Program-made: the position numbers and the translations under genes
Notes under the pieces: model-generated
Told to the model about the DNA's origin: nothing
What the model saw: only the letters and a program-made list of their open reading frames with translations
The model's database searches: none
Source: Mucilaginibacter saanensis
Lineage (GTDB): Bacteria > Bacteroidota > Bacteroidia > Sphingobacteriales > Sphingobacteriaceae
Assembly: GCF_014200575.1 (NCBI RefSeq)
Contig: NZ_JACHBZ010000020.1
Span: 1 to 64,000 of the forward strand
Length of the DNA stretch: 64,000 bases
Direction of reading: 5' to 3'
Part shown: positions 62,980 through 64,000 of the stretch, in pieces
How positions within the stretch are numbered: position 1 is the stretch's first letter
Layout of the letters: every line of letters begins with the position of its first letter

Positions 62980-64000
62980 TGGGATTAGCAGATATATTAA
63001 TAAAGTTTGGACTGATACTGATCATTTTCGTTATCAGCCTTGTGATGGCCATGTACTCTACTTATGCAGAGCGTAAAATTGCGGCATTTTTTCAGGATAG
63101 GATAGGTCCTAACCGTGCAGGACCGTGGGGTATTTTGCAGCCTTTGGCCGATGGTGGTAAGATGTTTTTAAAAGAAGAGATCATCCCAACCAATGCCACA
63201 CCGTTCCTGTTTATTGTAGGTCCATCGCTGGCTATATTAACAGCCTGTATAGGATCGGCAGTTATTCCATGGGGACAAAAAATGACTATTGGCGGTCATA
63301 TAGTTGACTTACAGGTTACTGATATCAACGTAGGTGTGCTGTACATTTTTGGTGTAGTGTCATTAGGTGTTTATGGTGTAATGATAGGCGGCTGGGCATC
63401 AAACAACAAATACTCGTTGTTGGGAGCTATTCGTGCAGCATCACAAAATATCAGCTATGAAATATCAATGGGCTTATCTATAATAGCGCTGTTGATGTTA
63501 ACCGGTACATTAAGTTTGCGTGAAATTGCTGAGCAGCAGCATAGCTGGCACTGGAACGTGTTGCGCCAGCCATTGGGTTTTATATTGTTTATTGTATGTG
63601 CCTTTGCCGAAACTAACCGTACACCATTTGATTTACCCGAGTGCGAAACCGAGTTGGTAGGTGGTTATCATACCGAATATTCGTCAATGAAACTGGGCTT
63701 TTACCTGTTTGCTGAGTATATCAACATGTTTATATCATCGGCGGTTATGGCTACCTTATACTGGGGTGGTTACAACTATCCGGGTATGGATTGGATGAAT
63801 GGATTGTTAGGGACGACCTGGGGACCGCTATTTGGTGTTGCTATATTTTTTATAAAAATATGCCTGTTCATCTTCTTTTTTATGTGGGTTCGCTGGACTA
63901 TCCCGCGTTTCCGCTACGATCAGTTGATGGATCTGGGATGGAAGATATTGATACCATTGGCTATTGCCAACATTGTACTTACCGGTATAGGTAGTACATT
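62979..64000 (+). CDS. nuoH: NADH-quinone oxidoreductase subunit H (partial, cut by window end)
   Basis: An open frame from the ATG at 62979, which overlaps the nuoG stop by one base, runs to the end of the window (340 codons) without a stop. MGLADILIKFGLILIIF opens it. AERKIAAFFQDRIGPNRAGP, the quinone-site loop near GAIRAASQNISYEISMG, CAFAETNRTPFDLPECETEL and FFFMWVRWTIPRFRYDQLM are hallmarks of NuoH, the multi-helix membrane subunit that closes the quinone chamber. Nearly full length here (family about 330-360). Confidence 0.97.
   Translation, partial: MGLADILIKFGLILIIFVISLVMAMYSTYAERKIAAFFQDRIGPNRAGPWGILQPLADGGKMFLKEEIIPTNATPFLFIVGPSLAILTACIGSAVIPWGQKMTIGGHIVDLQVTDINVGVLYIFGVVSLGVYGVMIGGWASNNKYSLLGAIRAASQNISYEISMGLSIIALLMLTGTLSLREIAEQQHSWHWNVLRQPLGFILFIVCAFAETNRTPFDLPECETELVGGYHTEYSSMKLGFYLFAEYINMFISSAVMATLYWGGYNYPGMDWMNGLLGTTWGPLFGVAIFFIKICLFIFFFMWVRWTIPRFRYDQLMDLGWKILIPLAIANIVLTGIGST

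Overview
This window is chromosomal DNA from a Bacteroidota bacterium, most likely family Sphingobacteriaceae and Mucilaginibacter-like. The genus is a judgement from gene content, not a measured placement. The signs are a giant adhesin with a type IX secretion (T9SS) type B C-terminus and a PorP/SprF partner, a GLPGLI protein beside a TonB-receptor-like barrel, the exbB-exbD-exbD-tonB-pstS-TPR cluster, a short NuoG, and TAnnTTTG promoter boxes. I see no tRNA, rRNA, CRISPR array, phage or transposase gene.

Layout. 0-3 kb: a decayed small membrane-protein gene, a degenerate receiver-like protein, a pirin and a Crp/Fnr regulator. 3-8.4 kb: a five-gene sugar operon (GH172, FAH-family enzyme, DUF6786-like lipoprotein, FucP-like symporter, SDR) that fits oxidative use of D-arabinose or L-fucose. 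8.6-12.2 kb: GLPGLI plus outer-membrane barrel. 12.7-20.9 kb: GH92 mannosidase, APC permease, a carboxypeptidase-regulatory-like protein, an acyltransferase, and a PQQ-type sugar dehydrogenase fused to cytochrome c. 20.9-39.6 kb: a NACHT-type ATPase divergent from a 15.7-kb operon holding a 3997-residue Ig-repeat adhesin, PorP/SprF, a PorE-like OmpA protein, a small membrane protein and a small LuxR-type HTH protein. 39.6-43.2 kb: DUF695-like protein, a 920-bp gap with structured elements, an AlkC-type DNA glycosylase with a Crp/Fnr regulator, and an acetyltransferase.

43.3-47.5 kb: four redox or acyl-chain genes. Three carry the same 18-bp promoter box at constant spacing, and the fourth has a 32-bp palindrome with a related core, so they look like one regulon. 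47.5-50.7 kb: metK behind a SAM-II-like riboswitch, divergent from a lipid kinase gene (TTG start) and an SUI1 gene. 51.1-57 kb: TonB energising cluster. 57-64 kb: nuoABCDEFGH (Complex I), with nuoH cut by the window edge and dispersed inverted repeats between nuoC/nuoD and nuoF/nuoG.

The most notable items are the shared promoter box, the SAM-II-like leader of metK, the adhesin locus with its in-register 3030-bp duplication and its NACHT neighbour, the proposed D-arabinan operon, and the long inverted repeat inside the nuo operon.
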